Source: Rhodococcoides fascians NBRC 12155 = LMG 3623 (GTDB lineage: Bacteria > Actinomycetota > Actinomycetes > Mycobacteriales > Mycobacteriaceae). Taken from it: a stretch of 64,000 bases of DNA. A program made the position numbers and the translations under genes. Under the pieces are notes generated by a model. That model was given only the letters and a program-made list of their open reading frames with translations, was not told the DNA's origin and did not search any database. The DNA lies in assembly GCF_001894785.1 (NCBI RefSeq), contig NZ_BCWW01000012.1, positions 62,001 to 126,000 on the forward strand, written 5' to 3'. Shown piece by piece: positions 27,151-35,024 of this stretch. Each line of letters begins with the position of its first letter. Position 1 is the first letter of the stretch.

Positions 27151-27345
27151 GACGACGGCACGACGAAGAACACCTCCGTGGTGTGGGACCCGGTCACCGG
27201 ACCTGCGGACGCACGCGACAAACCGCAGTTGCTCCGTACGGCGCGGTCGAGATCGCCGACTTCCCGATCGCGGTGGCACCTGCTACGAAGGCGCTTTCGA
27301 TTCCCTACTCGCCGAATCCGTCCGAGACGGCGAGGAGGCCGAGGT
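27151..27345 (+). pseudogene. Apolipoprotein N-acyltransferase fragment
   Basis: Translates as D-D-G-T-T-K-N-T-S-V-V-W-D-P-V-T-G-P, then after a frame change as T-C-Y-E-G-A-F-D-S-L-L-A-E-S-V-R. Both are close to Lnt at 46980-48593 (D-D-G-T-T-S-N-T-S-I-V-W-D-P and T-C-Y-E-V-A-F-D-S-L-L). An internal stretch is deleted and the ends are missing. It lies between the CmtR-like sensor and the merR relic. Confidence 0.8.
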
Positions 27346-27740
27346 CAACCAGCTGCATTGCGGGTCGAACGGCGCGCCGACGCGTCGGGAGTGTCGTCGA
27401 GACGATCGAACGCACCGGTCATTGCGGCATGCAGCTCGGTGAGCTGCGCGATCGACTCCTCCTCCCGGGTGATGTGCTCGCGCAGTGTTGGCCGCAGCCC
27501 GGTCTTCACAGCGGCGCAGGAGTCGTTCTCCCATGCGCGCAGCATCGTCTTGATCTGTGGCAGCGTCAGTTTCGAGCTTTTCGCGGCGGTGATGAACGCC
27601 AACCGTTGCTGTGCTCGTTTGTCGTAGACGCGGTACCCGTTCGGGGCTCGGTCCGCCGGCAGCAGCCCCTCGCTTTCGTGGAAGCGCAGCGTCGTCGCCG
27701 GCACCCCGTCGCCGAGGAGAGTTACGAGATCAGATCAGCA
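27338..27740 (-). pseudogene. MerR-family regulator, decayed copy
   Basis: The core is intact and very similar to the MerR protein at 60327-60761: T-T-L-R-F-H-E-S-E-G-L-L-P-A-D-R-A-P, and W-E-N-D-S-C-A-A-V-K. The N-terminal codons carry a small insertion and CAA-to-TAA type damage, so no good start remains. Near the C-terminus a frameshift replaces the metal-site C-D-P-Q-C-S-W-L. Both DNA-binding and metal-sensing ends are therefore affected. Confidence 0.8.
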
Positions 27741-27844
27741 GGGCTTCGGCAAGCCTGGTCTTCGTCCGTACGCAATCGTCAAAGACTGCGCTCGCCCTGT
27801 CGATTCGTTCTGTACGACGCCGCGCGAGAGGCTCGCCCGGCAAG

Positions 27845-27875
27845 CTTCCCCCGACTTTCGGGAAGTCGGGGGAAG
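27845..27875. terminator. Perfect 13-bp hairpin, probable bidirectional terminator
   Basis: CTTCCCCCGACTT (27845-27857) pairs exactly with AAGTCGGGGGAAG (27863-27875) over a 5-base loop. It lies 26 bp beyond the stop of the Met/Cys-rich peptide gene. No T-run follows on either strand, so termination efficiency is uncertain. Confidence 0.65.
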
Positions 27876-27900
27876 TATCCTATCGCAGGTCGTCAGCCGG

Positions 27901-28002
27901 TCAGCAACACATCATTGCGGCGCACATGTCCCCACACATGCCGGTGGCCATCATGATCTGGCAATCCCACCACGTCTGCAGGTTGGTCATCAGTTCGGTC
28001 AT
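27901..28002 (-). CDS. 33-residue Met/Cys-rich peptide, divergent from blaI
   Basis: ATG 28002 to TGA 27901, with an excellent ribosome-binding site GAGGGAGA about five bases upstream and a 13-bp hairpin downstream. The 33-residue product has five cysteines (14, 23, 27, 32, 33) and eight methionines (1, 5, 17, 18, 22, 26, 30, 31). Examples are Q-I-M-M, M-C-G-D-M-C and the end M-M-C-C. Such density of soft ligands suggests Cu(I) or similar metal binding. I know no matching family; it does not resemble the mycobacterial metallothionein MymT. It is transcribed away from the BlaI/M56 pair across a 130-bp spacer and is probably under their control (inference). Confidence 0.6.
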   Translation of the reverse strand: MTELMTNLQTWWDCQIMMATGMCGDMCAAMMCC

Positions 28003-28050
28003 CGGAATCTCCCTCAATTCTGGTCCCGAGGAGACGGGACATCACGACCA

Positions 28051-28078
28051 TATACTGAGTACGTACATAGATAGTAGA
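28051..28078. promoter_or_regulatory. Candidate BlaI-type operator between the peptide and blaI
   Basis: TATACTGAGTACGTACATAG followed by ATAGTAG forms a loose dyad around GTACGTAC with TACT and AGTA half-sites at its edges. It differs in spacing from the TACTA-N7-TAGTA palindromes further on. Placed mid-way between two divergent starts, it could serve both. Confidence 0.4.
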
Positions 28079-28132
28079 TGTCGTGTTACCGACGACCCTA
28101 GGATCAGGAGACGACAGGGCAGGAGGCGATAG

Positions 28133-28510
28133 GTGCGGGTGAACGGATTCGGTGAACTCGAGGCGGTAGTGATGGATCGCCTGTGGGCCCGCGGTGCGCG
28201 AAGCACCGTGCGGGAGTTGTTCGACGAATTGGCCGAGCAGCGGGTGATTGCCTACACCACGGTGATGTCGACGATGGACAACCTGCACCGTAAGGGCTGG
28301 TTGGAGCGCACCCGTAGGGGCAAGGCGTTCGACTACTGGCCGACGTTGTCTCGCGAGGAGCACAGTGCCCGGCTGATGCGTCACGCGTTCGCTGCGGGCG
28401 GCAAGTCGGACCTGGTGCTCACCCATTTCGTCGAGCAGATGAGCGACGAAGAGTCGGAGCGTGTGCGAAGAGCGTTGCGCAGACTGACCGACCCCGGCCA
28501 GTCGCGATGA
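28133..28510 (+). CDS. BlaI/MecI/CopY-family repressor (copy 1)
   Basis: Winged-helix repressor of 125 residues that in this family dimerises on palindromic operators and is inactivated by proteolysis or metal. It begins F-G-E-L-E-A-V-V-M-D-R-L-W. The recognition region is Y-T-T-V-M-S-T-M-D-N-L-H-R-K-G-W-L. No CopY-type C-terminal Cys motif is present, which points to the BlaI/BlaR1 mode, cleavage by the M56 partner. GTG 28133 follows AGGAGG at 28121-28126. The stop overlaps the M56 gene by ATGA. Confidence 0.9.
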   Translation: MRVNGFGELEAVVMDRLWARGARSTVRELFDELAEQRVIAYTTVMSTMDNLHRKGWLERTRRGKAFDYWPTLSREEHSARLMRHAFAAGGKSDLVLTHFVEQMSDEESERVRRALRRLTDPGQSR

Positions 28511-29463
28511 CTCTGACTCTGTGCCTGCTGCTCTACGGGCTCGTGGTCTCGGTAGCCGGTCCGCCTGTGCTCGCGCGACTGACCCGCCGGGGCATCGCTC
28601 CGCAGCTCGGGATAGCTGCCTGGAGTGCAGCAATGGCGGTGGTGATCCTGACCTGGACCGGCGCGGCGATCATGCTCGTCACCGAAGCGGTGCATTGGAA
28701 CAGAGACGCTCACTGGGTGTCAGCGTGCGTCGTCGAGGTGCTCCGGTCGATCGACGGCCGTGCCGCAGCACTGCTTCAGGGAACACTGATAGCAGTCTCC
28801 GCGGTCGCTGCGGCGGCGCTTCCGTTGGTGGTGTGGAGGGCTGGGCGGGGCATGCTGCGGATGCGAACGCACACGCTTCGCCACGCCCGGACGGCGAGGG
28901 TGATCGGCCAACGCCTGCCCGGTACCGACGCGGTGGTCGTCGACACCGCGGATCGGCTCGCCTACTGCGTTGCTGGCCGTCCGAAGACCATCGTGATCAC
29001 TACTGGTGCCCTGGATGCACTCGTCCCGGATCAGTTAGGCGCCGTCTTGGCGCACGAACGTGCTCACCTAATCGGTCGCCATCACCTGCTGCTCGCCTCT
29101 GTTCGCGGACTCGCCGCGGCAGCTCCATGGATGCGGTTGTTCCGCGACGGGGCGACCGAGATCGCCCTGCTGCTCGAGATGTGCGCGGACGACAGCGCTG
29201 CCCGCTCCCATGGTCGGCGGGCGCTACTCGGTGGTCTGCTCGCCCTCACTGGTTCGTCCGTCGCTCCCGCGGGTGCCCTCGGCGCGAGCGGAGGCGACGT
29301 GCTCGCTCGTGCTCATCGCCTCACCGTCGCTGTGTCCACCCCCGTGCACGCGCGGGCCCGCACCCAACTGTCCTTGATCGTCCTCTCGATCACCGCGAGT
29401 CCGATCGTGTTCGGTGCCCTCGCCGCTGCGGGTGTGATCATGTGTGGTCCGATGGGCTCTTGA
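28507..29463 (+). CDS. M56-family membrane metallopeptidase (BlaR1-like, copy 1)
   Basis: Membrane zinc protease of 318 residues with about three N-terminal helices, a cytoplasmic-type catalytic segment and a C-terminal helix. The zinc site is H-E-R-A-H (HExxH) in V-L-A-H-E-R-A-H-L-I-G-R-H-H, with a downstream E-M-C-A-D-D likely giving the third ligand. There is no penicillin-binding sensor domain, as in the mycobacterial BlaR-like protein next to BlaI. It presumably cleaves the BlaI repressor encoded just before it in response to an envelope or metal signal. A 318-residue paralogue is encoded at 39705-40661. Confidence 0.88.
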   Translation: MTLTLCLLLYGLVVSVAGPPVLARLTRRGIAPQLGIAAWSAAMAVVILTWTGAAIMLVTEAVHWNRDAHWVSACVVEVLRSIDGRAAALLQGTLIAVSAVAAAALPLVVWRAGRGMLRMRTHTLRHARTARVIGQRLPGTDAVVVDTADRLAYCVAGRPKTIVITTGALDALVPDQLGAVLAHERAHLIGRHHLLLASVRGLAAAAPWMRLFRDGATEIALLLEMCADDSAARSHGRRALLGGLLALTGSSVAPAGALGASGGDVLARAHRLTVAVSTPVHARARTQLSLIVLSITASPIVFGALAAAGVIMCGPMGS

Positions 29464-29585
29464 GTGGTCCTGCCAAGAGCGGGTCGATCGGTCAGTGGTG
29501 ACGGCAGTCGCCGCGCCGAGCCAATTTCAATCGTGCGCCCTCGTCCGTCGAGCGACGGGTAGAACTGTCCCTCGGGTGCGGGGGC

Positions 29586-29712
29586 GTCGTTATGCAAGGC
29601 GATCAGGTTGCCGTCGGTGTCGACGGTTGCGAACTGCGTCGATCCCTGGTCCGTCGAGACGGGACGGCCCGCATCTGCGGGATGAAGAACGCCCGCACGG
29701 GACATCTCGTCG
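29586..29712 (-). pseudogene. VOC-family (glyoxalase/bleomycin-type) gene fragment
   Basis: Reads E-M-S-R-A-G-V-L-H-P-A-D-A-G-R-P-V-S-T and then F-A-T-V-D-T-D-G-N-L-I. That equals the C-terminal third of the intact VOC protein at 60879-61322. The N-terminal two-thirds are gone. With the merR relic at 27338 it repeats the merR-VOC order seen intact at 60.3-61.3 kb. Confidence 0.8.
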
Positions 29713-29957
29713 GATCGACGACCGCCGGATTCAGCGACGTCCGCGACTCCGCACTCAAAAAGGGATGCGGGCCCCCGAGCACGGCTGTATCACCTTCATT
29801 GTTCGGTGTCACCGAAGGCATTAACAGCACGCCGAACACCGTCAGTGCTTTCAGCAAACCGGCCGCCGGAGCTGTGCCCCGTCGACCATGCCGATCAGCT
29901 GACTGTATGTCACCGACGATACCAATGAGTACCCCCTGGGGTATCCCGATTCGGGTG
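29713..29957. other. Gap containing an orphan CsoR-like palindrome
   Basis: No supported gene. Reverse-strand open frames here lack start signals and family features. The palindrome at 29930-29943 is listed separately. Confidence 0.35.
29930..29943. promoter_or_regulatory. CsoR/RcnR-type palindrome TACCCC-N2-GGGGTA
   Basis: Perfect 6-bp arms (TACCCC and GGGGTA) around CT, within GTACCCCCTGGGGTAT. G-tract palindromes with A/T ends are typical of CsoR-family operators for copper or sulfur signals. It lies 14 bp past the stop of the gene at 29958-30254 and no intact gene starts next to it, so its target may be lost. Confidence 0.5.
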
Positions 29958-30254
29958 TCAGCCGAGGATGGCTTCCCGGAGCTGAGCCATGCTCGGCGCA
30001 CCCGCCGGCCCGTCACCTGTCATGTACACACGGCAGGCCAGACCGACTGCGGCGGATGTGTCGCCCATGACGTCGACGCCGTCGACGAGAACGGTCGGAG
30101 AGCCACGAAAACGCACCTGTTCGGCCATGTCCACCGTGTCCACGCGTTGATAGACGAGCACGGCGTCCGAGTGTTCCGCGGCGAGGAGCTGCAACCGTTC
30201 AGCAGTGACCGTCCAGTTCGGGCAACCGTCGAAATACTGCAGGGTGATCTCCAT
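29958..30254 (-). CDS. Small thioredoxin-fold protein
   Basis: 98 residues, thioredoxin-like. It starts M-E-I-T-L-Q-Y-F-D-G-C-P-N-W with a single cysteine where thioredoxins have C-x-x-C. Later it has R-F-R-G-S-P-T-V-L-V-D-G-V-D-V, the cis-proline loop of the fold. Proteins of this type often sit beside mercury or other metal genes in actinobacteria; the exact role is unknown. It is isolated, with remnants on both sides. Confidence 0.7.
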   Translation of the reverse strand: MEITLQYFDGCPNWTVTAERLQLLAAEHSDAVLVYQRVDTVDMAEQVRFRGSPTVLVDGVDVMGDTSAAVGLACRVYMTGDGPAGAPSMAQLREAILG

Positions 30255-30370
30255 CCACCCACGGTATATCCGTGCTGAAGTTGGCAGCGCACAGGTCGTA
30301 GAATTCGATTACGCGGAAGGAGACGGAGTGCCGAACTTCTCCCGTCACTCTCGACGGAAAGGGCTTGCTC

Positions 30371-30517
30371 ATGAATCTGTCCAGTGAGAGTGACGGCACC
30401 TCGGCCTGTTCCTGCTGTGGTCGCGATTTCCCGACCGTGAAGTTGCACTCCCTGGCAGGGGGAGCTGCCTATATCTGCCGACGTTGCGGACTGTGGGTTG
30501 CGATCCGTCGACGCTAG
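30371..30517 (+). CDS. 48-residue zinc-ribbon-like protein
   Basis: Short gene with GGAAAGGG about eight bases before ATG 30371, ending TAG at 30515-30517. The product has two cysteine pairs, C-S-C-C near residue 13-16 and C-R-R-C near 37-40, with a hydrophobic strand between. This is the layout of a small treble-clef or zinc-ribbon domain. No family name can be assigned. It is divergent from the thioredoxin-like gene across about 115 bp. Confidence 0.5.
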   Translation: MNLSSESDGTSACSCCGRDFPTVKLHSLAGGAAYICRRCGLWVAIRRR

Positions 30518-30534
30518 AGAGAACAGCGTGGGTG

Positions 30535-31020
30535 TACCGCTCTTCAGTAGGCTGCCTGCACCGATACGTCGTCTCGGCCATGGCGTACCGCCGTACGCAA
30601 CCGGCGCGCGTCGCCCGTGCGGCTCGATCCGGCCCGTACCAAAGCCCGGGTCGGCGGCGTCCACCGCCGCGACCTTTCGCGGCCATGTCGCGCAGATTCT
30701 GCGATTGGTTCCCGTCGACCACGTGAAGAGGCTGTTGCTGCGCCTCGTCCAGCGTCACTCGTACACAGATCGGGTTGTCGGACATGTGCAATGCGTTCAC
30801 CGACTCGTCGATCGACCCACCGAGCGCGATGGCCAACGCGTAGCGATGCGGGCGAACCACCCGCGGTTGTCCACAGCGGGAGACCCAGAATCTGCCGTAT
30901 CCGTCGTCGGCAATGGCTCCGATCCGGATCGCACACGGGGACCGATGCGGCCGTGCACGACGTAGCTGCGAAACCGAGCTCGCTCGTCGGCGTCGCCGAC
31001 TATTGACGGTTTCGGCACCG
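30535..31020 (-). pseudogene. HNH-type protein, frameshifted
   Basis: Two reverse-strand frames together give a plausible HNH-like protein. The first reads F-R-S-Y-V-V-H-G-R-I-G-P. The second reads D-D-G-Y-G-R-F-W-V-S-R, R-P-H-R-Y-A-L-A-I-A-L-G and N-A-L-H-M-S-D-N-P-I-C-V-R-V, where HNH proteins have H-x-C-D-N-P-x-C. The switch between frames is near 30935, and no start is convincing. It is probably a decayed nuclease- or DNA-binding-type gene. Confidence 0.4.
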
Positions 31021-31232
31021 ACCTCCCAACCCACCTAGCAACTACCGGCATCGCTGACGCCTTGGCGAAGAGATCAGGGCCAAGCGAGAGATGGTGTGTA
31101 TCGAACATCCTCTCCACACGCTCAAACCGATTGATTCACGTTGCGACAGTGTTTCTGTTGGTCGAGTCCGCCGGTGGAGCAGAACGATCTCGGGAGCGCG
31201 GACCCGTAGGTTTTCGCTGGCCGGGAATAGAC
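31021..31232. other. Short gap, nothing recognised
   Basis: Separates the HNH relic from the DUF1275 gene stop. No repeat, promoter or gene was recognised. Confidence 0.3.
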
Positions 31233-31958
31233 CTATCCCCATAGGGATCGTCGCTCGGTGTGAGTGAAGGTGAAGATGCTTGCAAGCAGGCTGATGGCTG
31301 CGGTAACCAGGAGTACTTGAGGTCCGGTGATCGCGGCACCGATCAGAGCCCCGGCTGCGCCTCCGGCTGCGAAGGACCCGAGAAGCATTGCATAGCAAAG
31401 CCAGTCGAGGTAAGTACCGCCGCCCAGTAGGTGTCTTTCGATCCCTTGGCCCAGTTTGACGACGGTGCCGGTGACGTAGCTCAGGGGGATGTAGGTTTCT
31501 TCTCGTTTCGTGAATGCTGTGTTGAGCGCGCCGAGAGCGAACGCAACCAACAGAATGGGATAGAAATTTACGTCGTCGGACGCCCAGCCGGATATCCCGA
31601 TATCGATGAGCCCTGCCGCGGCGAGGGCGATGGTCGTGACAACTGTTGCTCCGTGTGGGTGATTGGACCAGTATCGGCGGCGGCAGATCGACGCGATCAC
31701 CACTCCCGCCAGAAAGGCACCCATCAAAGCCAGCGCCGCCCACGGCGATGCGCCGGGTGCAACGGGCTTACCTTCCGGACTGCCGAAATGCCCGATGACG
31801 GCGCGTTCGGTGTTGCCGGTCATGAACGTCACGAAATACCCCGCCGAATGCAGAAATGCGACAGCACCCACCATTCCGGCCAGCGCGGACAGTATCCACG
31901 ACAGTCGCGCCTCCGCGCCGACGGCTGTTTCGCGGCTGAGTGCCACAGAAGATGTCAT
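31233..31958 (-). CDS. YoaK/DUF1275-family membrane protein
   Basis: 241-residue membrane protein with about six helices and the family features G-Y-F-V-T-F-M-T-G-N-T near residue 42 and L-S-Y-V-T-G-T-V-V-K-L-G near residue 160. The biochemical role of this widespread family is not settled. ATG 31958 is clear. It stands alone between remnants and is not obviously part of the metal regulon. Confidence 0.88.
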   Translation of the reverse strand: MTSSVALSRETAVGAEARLSWILSALAGMVGAVAFLHSAGYFVTFMTGNTERAVIGHFGSPEGKPVAPGASPWAALALMGAFLAGVVIASICRRRYWSNHPHGATVVTTIALAAAGLIDIGISGWASDDVNFYPILLVAFALGALNTAFTKREETYIPLSYVTGTVVKLGQGIERHLLGGGTYLDWLCYAMLLGSFAAGGAAGALIGAAITGPQVLLVTAAISLLASIFTFTHTERRSLWG

Positions 31959-32238
31959 GCAACCAAGTCTCCCGGCCGTGTACGGAGCCGCAAGTCGATG
32001 AGGTGCAGCTCACTCGGCGGTTCTTCGGTGTTCGTATTCCCTTCGGAAGCAATCGAACTCCCACCTGCACCTCGTCTGCCGACCTCGGTGACAAGCCCAC
32101 CCAGCGGTGTAATTTGCGTGCTCAAGTAGCACGAACTCGCGGCCCATCCGCGCGTGGTCAGTTCCATCCCTGTGGATCGGTGGGCGGCACAGTGTCCGGA
32201 TATCAGCCGATGAGTCGGAAGGCTTCCGTCCCGCCGAG
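31959..32238. other. Gap before the recombinase-partner relic
   Basis: Upstream region of the DUF1275 gene. Nothing specific was recognised. Confidence 0.3.
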
Positions 32239-32749
32239 ATGTGGGAACGCTGGCGTACTGTCCTGCGGTTCTATCGCTACCCCTCGACGCTACTACTCAC
32301 CGAGCACGTACCGGGGGAGACTTTTCCCGGTATGTGCAGGTGGCCGGTGCGTCCAGGCCCCGTCGCCGTTCCGATCGACCGGTGGGGTCGTGCCGTTTCC
32401 CGCCGACCCGATGCCCCAGGTAGCGGTCGGGGCGGTCATCGCTGCTCACCGCTCCGGGCGACTGCCCCGGCGCGATCCACGCCCGCCCCTGTCGTGGCGA
32501 CGCGGTCGTGGCGAGCGGGAAACTGACGTCACCGGCACACCACCGCACCCGGTGTCAGCTGCACCAGGCTCGGACTACTAGCTAATCGGTGTCGATGCCC
32601 GCCGCCGTGCCCACGCCGCTCTGGCCGATGTGCCTGACCTCGTCGATGATCTCGAGTATCGGATCGAGACTCTGATGCACCGCACCCTGGAACTACTAGA
32701 CATCGAGCCGGACGCCGAAGCGTCCGTCGAATGGGTCGGCGAACAGTGA
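32239..32749 (+). pseudogene. Decayed recombinase-partner gene
   Basis: Scattered frames match the partner at 14743-15819. E-R-W-R-T-V-L-R-F-Y-R-Y-P-S-T (cf. R-R-W-Y-E-V-L-A-H-G-E-R-H-P-S-T) is followed by V-P-I-D-R-W-G, then in another frame by R-R-R-A-H-A-A-L-A-D-V, and ends E-W-V-G-E-Q at TGA 32747-32749. Several frameshifts are needed to join them. As at 14.7-16.2 kb, a DUF4229 gene lies directly downstream on the opposite strand, so the two loci are duplicates of one module. Confidence 0.65.
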
Positions 32750-32810
32750 CCGACACGGACGATCCGCCAACGCCAACGCCAACGCCAACGCCGAAGTCCG
32801 TGCGCCGACG

Positions 32811-33122
32811 TCACGGTTTGTCGGTGCCGGGTCGTCCCGCCGCGGGGCCTCGCTTCTTGATCGAGCGCGTGCGATCGACTGCTTCGATGTCCGCATTGAT
32901 GGTTCGGCGGAGCTTCCTCAGGGTCAGTGCCGACAGCGGCAGGCTTGCTGCAAGTGCGCCAAGCAGTACCAACACGAAGGAAATGTCAAGGCTCGTCAGT
33001 GCGTCGACGGCCAAAAGCACTCCTGCGGCGACACACACGAAGAGCAGGCGTGCACCGTTGTAGGCCAGCACATGAAGGGCAAGCTGCCCGCGAGCAGTTG
33101 AGGGTGCGCGGAACACCGGCAT
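32811..33122 (-). CDS. DUF4229-type small membrane protein
   Basis: About 103 residues from ATG 33122, with two membrane helices (G-A-R-L-L-F-V-C-V-A-A-G-V-L-L-A-V and D-I-S-F-V-L-V-L-L-G-A-L-A-A) and a basic C-terminal tail (D-R-T-R-S-I-K-K-R-G). This is the layout of the actinobacterial DUF4229 family, of unknown function. AGGA precedes the start. A palindromic BlaI-type operator at 33164-33190 lies about 42 bp upstream and may control it as well as the divergent DUF3105 gene. Confidence 0.7.
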   Translation of the reverse strand: MPVFRAPSTARGQLALHVLAYNGARLLFVCVAAGVLLAVDALTSLDISFVLVLLGALAASLPLSALTLRKLRRTINADIEAVDRTRSIKKRGPAAGRPGTDKP

Positions 33123-33163
33123 CGGCCGTCCTGTCGTGCGTAGGGGCTTCCTGGGACCTTGAT

Positions 33164-33190
33164 TCAAATACTATGGTGCATAGTATTTGA
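33164..33190. promoter_or_regulatory. BlaI-type palindrome (site b)
   Basis: TCAAATACTATG and CATAGTATTTGA are perfect 12-bp arms around GTG, i.e. TACTA-N7-TAGTA with extended symmetry. It sits 12 bp before the DUF3105 start codon and 42 bp before the divergent DUF4229 gene. It is one of eight such sites, and the longest uninterrupted dyad. Confidence 0.85.
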
Positions 33191-33202
33191 TGGAGGAGCA
33201 AT

Positions 33203-33994
33203 ATGAACAGCAGCAGAAACCCCGCCCGAGGCCGACGGAGCTCGACTCGGCGATCACGCCCAGCCGGAGTGCCCGGGGGCGTGCGCGCTCCCTGGGCGGT
33301 GATAGGCGCGGGTGTCGTCATCGTCGTGCTCGTCGGTGCGATCGGATACAACCTGGCCCCCCGCGTCCTCGAACGCAATCAGGCCGAGCGGTTCGCGCCG
33401 ACCGCCGACGACCCGGACCCCTCCCGCGGCATCGACGGCGTCGTCGAGGTCGAGTATCCGGCCGCGCGGCACGTCGAACCAGCTCAGAGAGTTGCCTACG
33501 ATCAGAGTCCGCCGTTCGGCGGCCCTCACGACCAGACCTGGGCGACGTGTACCGGAGTGGTGTACCCCGTCCCGCTACGCAGCGAGAACGCGGTTCATTC
33601 GCTCGAACACGGGGCGGTGTGGGTGACGTACGACCCGAACCGGGTCTCCTCCGACGAGGTCGGTTCACTCGCCGGGCGGGTCGAGGGCGAGCCCTACACG
33701 ATGATGTCGCCCTACCCGGGCCTGACGGCACCGATCACGCTGCAGTCGTGGGGCCATCGACTCGAGCTCGACAATGCCTCCGACCGGCGCATCACTCAGT
33801 TCGTCGCTGCTCTGCGACAGAACCCCTCGACCCACCCCGAGAGCGGAGCCAGTTGCTCGACCATTCCCGGCGCGTTCGATCCCGACAACCCGCCGCCGTT
33901 CGACGCCAGCGAGCCAGGACCGGACGCGGTGCCCCTCGAGGAAGACCCGGCCCTCGACAGTGCGCCAGCGCCGATGGGGGAGGGGAGTCGATGA
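33203..33994 (+). CDS. DUF3105-family membrane-anchored protein
   Basis: 263 residues: a basic N-terminus, one membrane helix (A-V-I-G-A-G-V-V-I-V-V-L-V-G-A-I-G-Y) and an extracytoplasmic domain. The domain has the family motif P-P-F-G-G-P-H-D, then W-A-T-C-T-G-V-Y region, and S-L-E-H-G-A-V-W-V-T-Y with a conserved His. GGAGGAGC precedes ATG 33203. DUF3105 proteins often travel with DUF305 and copper genes. The stop overlaps the DUF305 gene by ATGA. Controlled by site b (inference). Confidence 0.88.
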   Translation: MNSSRNPARGRRSSTRRSRPAGVPGGVRAPWAVIGAGVVIVVLVGAIGYNLAPRVLERNQAERFAPTADDPDPSRGIDGVVEVEYPAARHVEPAQRVAYDQSPPFGGPHDQTWATCTGVVYPVPLRSENAVHSLEHGAVWVTYDPNRVSSDEVGSLAGRVEGEPYTMMSPYPGLTAPITLQSWGHRLELDNASDRRITQFVAALRQNPSTHPESGASCSTIPGAFDPDNPPPFDASEPGPDAVPLEEDPALDSAPAPMGEGSR

Positions 33995-34749
33995 CCGTGC
34001 ACGGCCAGGCCGACGATGCCCAGATCGACGATGCACAGAACGACAGTGCACAGAATGACGCCGCGGAAACGGGACCCAGATCCAGGCCCAGGGCACTGCT
34101 CATCGGCTTGGCGGTGACAGCTCTCGTCCTGTCCGGCGTCCTCATCGGCGTACTGCTCACACCGGACAGCGCACGAGTGGCCGTACCGGCATCGAATTCG
34201 GTGGATGTGGGTTTCGCGCAGGACATGTCGGTCCATCACAACCAGGCGATCGAGATGTCGGCGATGGCGTTGGGACGCTCGACGGATCCGGTCATCCGGA
34301 CCCTCGCCTTCGACGTGTTGACCTCGCAGCAGAGCCAAGTCGGCACGATGCAAGGCTGGTTGACACTGTGGGACAGGCCATATCTGCCCGACGGCCCGAC
34401 GATGACGTGGATGACCGGGGCCAGCTCGACAGGGGGTCACCCGATGGACATGAGCGCGTCCGCGAACGACAGCGGACAGGACGCGACGTCGATGCCCGGC
34501 ATGGCCAGTACCGCCGAGCTGACGGCACTTCGCCGGATGAACGCCGAAGAATTCGACGGCCGGTATCTACAACTGCTCCGCCGCCACCATCGTGGGGGAA
34601 TCCCGATGGCAGAGCAGGGAGCAGCGAACGCGACAGTTCCCGCTGTCGCCGCGCTCGCGGGCTCGATCGCCTCCGCGCAAACCGCCGAGGTCGGTCAGAT
34701 CGATGTCCTGCTGAGCGCACACGGGGTCTCACCGTTGCCGGAGAGCTGA
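33991..34749 (+). CDS. DUF305-family protein, His/Met-rich
   Basis: 252 residues with one N-terminal membrane helix (L-L-I-G-L-A-V-T-A-L-V-L-S-G-V-L-I-G-V-L) and an exported DUF305 domain. Paired histidines in D-M-S-V-H-H-N-Q-A-I-E-M-S and L-R-R-H-H-R-G-G-I are characteristic. A Met-rich linker (H-P-M-D-M-S, S-M-P-G-M) suggests copper binding. It is translationally coupled to DUF3105. Confidence 0.9.
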   Translation: MTVHGQADDAQIDDAQNDSAQNDAAETGPRSRPRALLIGLAVTALVLSGVLIGVLLTPDSARVAVPASNSVDVGFAQDMSVHHNQAIEMSAMALGRSTDPVIRTLAFDVLTSQQSQVGTMQGWLTLWDRPYLPDGPTMTWMTGASSTGGHPMDMSASANDSGQDATSMPGMASTAELTALRRMNAEEFDGRYLQLLRRHHRGGIPMAEQGAANATVPAVAALAGSIASAQTAEVGQIDVLLSAHGVSPLPES

Positions 34750-34760
34750 CGCCGATATCT

Positions 34761-34783
34761 AAATACTATGTTGCATAGTAATA
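34761..34783. promoter_or_regulatory. BlaI-type palindrome (site c)
   Basis: AAATACTA-N7-TAGTA with perfect TACTATG/CATAGTA arms around TTG. It lies just after the DUF305 stop and about 245 bp before the M23 peptidase start. The leader between has no supported gene. Confidence 0.75.
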
Positions 34784-35024
34784 ACGATTGGGATGACCCC
34801 CATGACCGGCATCGGCACGCATGAAAAGGCGTCGAATCGTCGAGTTACTGTGCAAAGCACTCACTTTCGACGCCGAATCGATAGGCGAAACAGCGACGAA
34901 TGCAGTCGAGAGTGTGACAGAAGGGGCTTGTGGTGTCGATGGGATCACGCAACACTGACCCACGGCCGACACGGCATCCACTGCGATCGTGACCGGCATT
35001 CAACGAGAAGGGTGGGGTGACCAC

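Noticed and set aside
31235..31248. ATCCC-N4-GGGAT dyad as a second CsoR-type site
   Set aside because: Overlaps the end of the DUF1275 gene, short arms, no promoter context.
34793..35020. 75-codon frame between site c and the M23 gene
   Set aside because: Arg-rich with flat third-position GC and no ribosome-binding site; more likely a leader than a gene.
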